From Novosphingobium nitrogenifigens DSM 19370 (GTDB taxonomy: Bacteria; Pseudomonadota; Alphaproteobacteria; Sphingomonadales; Sphingomonadaceae), in the NCBI RefSeq assembly GCF_000192575.1, contig NZ_GL876926.1:1409784-1473783 (forward strand): a stretch of DNA of 64,000 nt. The letters are read 5' to 3'. A model generated the notes under the pieces. The model did no database searches, was not told the origin of the DNA, and saw nothing but the letters and a program-made list of their open reading frames with translations. The translations under genes were made by a program, and so were the position numbers. Shown in pieces: positions 63,269 through 64,000 of this stretch; positions within the stretch are counted from its first letter, which is position 1; every line of letters begins with the position of its first letter.

Positions 63269-63565
63269 ATGACTGACGCCGAGCTAATCGAGAAACTAAA
63301 GCGGTTTGAGGAAACCTGCGATCATGCGGAGCGACATTCGCTCGCGTTGGAATTAGCAGATAATTCAGACCCACGGATTTTTAATGTTCTGGTGAGGCTT
63401 ATCCAGCGGCCGGATTTGGAAAACAGGCGCGGCACACTGATTTATTGCCTTGAGGCCCATGATTGCGCCTCAATCAAGGCGTTGCTGGAAGACATTGCCA
63501 GGACGGGCAACTTTGAGGCCGGAATGCAAGCTGAAATCATTCTCGACGATCAGAGGTTGCGCTGA
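63269..63565 (+). CDS. Small HEAT-like protein inside the IS66 element
   Basis: 98 residues; opens MTDAELIEKLKRFEETCDHAERHSLALELADNSDPRIFNVLVRLI in segments typical of alpha-helical repeats (HEAT-like), with a second repeat NRRGTLIYCLEAHD. The codon use is less GC-rich than the chromosome. It runs opposite to the transposase between tnpC and the terminal repeat, so it is a passenger gene. Function unknown. Confidence 0.6.
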   Translation: MTDAELIEKLKRFEETCDHAERHSLALELADNSDPRIFNVLVRLIQRPDLENRRGTLIYCLEAHDCASIKALLEDIARTGNFEAGMQAEIILDDQRLR

Positions 63566-63580
63566 TCGTAGCTCGCCCCC

Positions 63581-64000
63581 TCACAACCCGTTTTCATCAA
63601 AGCTGGCGGATACGCTTTCTACTACCCAGTTCCACGGCAGCAGTTCGTCGATCCGGTTGATGGGATGCCCCTTGCCGATGCGGTCGAGCACATCGGCGAG
63701 CCATTCCTGCGGATTGATGCCATTTAGCTTTGCGGTTTCCAGCAGGGAATACATGGCGGCGGCGCGCTCACCGCCGCAGTCGGCACCGGCAAAAAGCCAA
63801 TTTTTGCGGCCTAGGCATATCCCCCGCAGAGCATTCTCCGCCGGGTTGTTGTCGATCTCCAGCCTGCCGTCCTCTGTGTAGGCTAGCAATTGAGGCTTTA
63901 GCTTTACGGCATAGCGCAGCGCCTCGGCCAGCGGTGATCGGGCCGATGCCCTGGACAGCACATCGTCGGCCCAAGCAAAGAAATCCAGCGCCTTGGCTTT
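63581..64000 (-). CDS. tnpC: IS66-family transposase TnpC, C-terminal part (truncated by window edge)
   Basis: The last 139 residues of an IS66 transposase. The DDE-domain ending LSRASARSPLAEALRYAVKL, DNNPAENALRGICLGRKNWLFAG and the family C-terminus NGINPQEWLADVLDRIGKGHPINRIDELLPWNW are present. The frame stays open to position 64000 (KAKALDFFAWADDV upstream of LSRAS), so the 5' part lies outside. The reading frame is intact in the visible part. Confidence 0.88.
   Translation of the reverse strand, partial: KAKALDFFAWADDVLSRASARSPLAEALRYAVKLKPQLLAYTEDGRLEIDNNPAENALRGICLGRKNWLFAGADCGGERAAAMYSLLETAKLNGINPQEWLADVLDRIGKGHPINRIDELLPWNWVVESVSASFDENGL

Larger units (their letters stand above)
63179..64000. 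mobile_element. IS66-family element, partial (extends past the window)
   Basis: From 63179 the sequence begins GTAAGCGTCCGGCC, the characteristic IS66 terminal repeat, and the transposase 3' part lies 0.4 kb inside. The eight bases before it, CCTGATGG, would be the target duplication if the far end carries the same octamer. It carries a small gene between the end and tnpC. The other end lies beyond 64000. Confidence 0.75.

Noticed and set aside
63450..63881. Frame on the plus strand across the IS66 end
   Set aside because: Antisense to the transposase C-terminus; no family.

Overview
The window is a high-GC chromosomal stretch from an alphaproteobacterium, most likely a Sphingomonadaceae member such as Novosphingobium. 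The inference rests on gene content: four TonB-dependent receptors next to small catabolic operons, an ECF sigma factor paired with a NrsF-type (DUF1109) anti-sigma factor controlling a bufferin locus, many LysR regulators, HglS and AST-type amino-acid catabolism, and large DUF11 surface proteins. No rRNA, tRNA, CRISPR array or prophage was seen.

Layout. (1) 0.3-3.4 kb: a LysR regulator and an acetyl-CoA hydrolase/CoA-transferase, closed by a 44-bp perfect palindrome. (2) 3.4-19.1 kb: a catabolic/uptake region. A TonB receptor and MFS transporter diverge from a LysR gene, which is followed by creatininase-type hydrolase, cupin, isochorismatase-type amidohydrolase, FAD-linked oxidase and CocE/NonD hydrolase. 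PhoD phosphatase, a second TonB receptor and a class III aminotransferase follow on the other strand. A shared operator-like motif precedes the LysR gene and the hydrolase operon. (3) 19.1-28.4 kb: TsdA-like cytochrome plus DsrE protein with a divergent LysR, YceI, glutathionyl-hydroquinone reductase, FUSC efflux protein with MarR, thioredoxin 2, truncated haemoglobin, N-carbamoylputrescine amidase and an SMR transporter, then an AT-rich orphan gene. (4) 28.8-33.2 kb: a bufferin (RiPP metallophore) locus: DoxX protein and BufA1 on one strand; BufA2, BufB (MNIO/DUF692) and BufC (DUF2063) on the other; then convergent nrsF and sigF. I find the same promoter architecture, GTAAC(C/G)-N16-CGAA, in front of bufA1, bufA2 and sigF, so the locus reads as one stress regulon.

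(5) 33.2-41.1 kb: astC-astA-astD (arginine succinyltransferase pathway, without astB and astE here), two convergent GcvA-like LysR genes, hglS (lysine catabolism) and a TauD-type dioxygenase. (6) 41.4-49.9 kb: a TonB receptor followed by a remnant of an FMN-dependent alpha-hydroxy-acid dehydrogenase; a second receptor-cyclase-AhpD-like operon; a Nudix hydrolase, a secreted unknown and an EamA transporter. (7) 50.1-52.0 kb: a degenerate HD-GYP protein and a PilZ protein, with TTAACC boxes. (8) 52.4-62.1 kb: a surface-protein cluster of three small secreted proteins (two with DUF11 modules), a 1713-residue protein with DUF11/Sdr-like modules and an apparent C-terminal beta-barrel, and a convergent CshA/DUF11 adhesin-like protein. 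This is the best candidate for an undescribed system. (9) 62.3-64 kb: a DODA-type dioxygenase and the right-hand end of an IS66-family element carrying a small passenger gene and the 3' part of its transposase, cut by the window edge.
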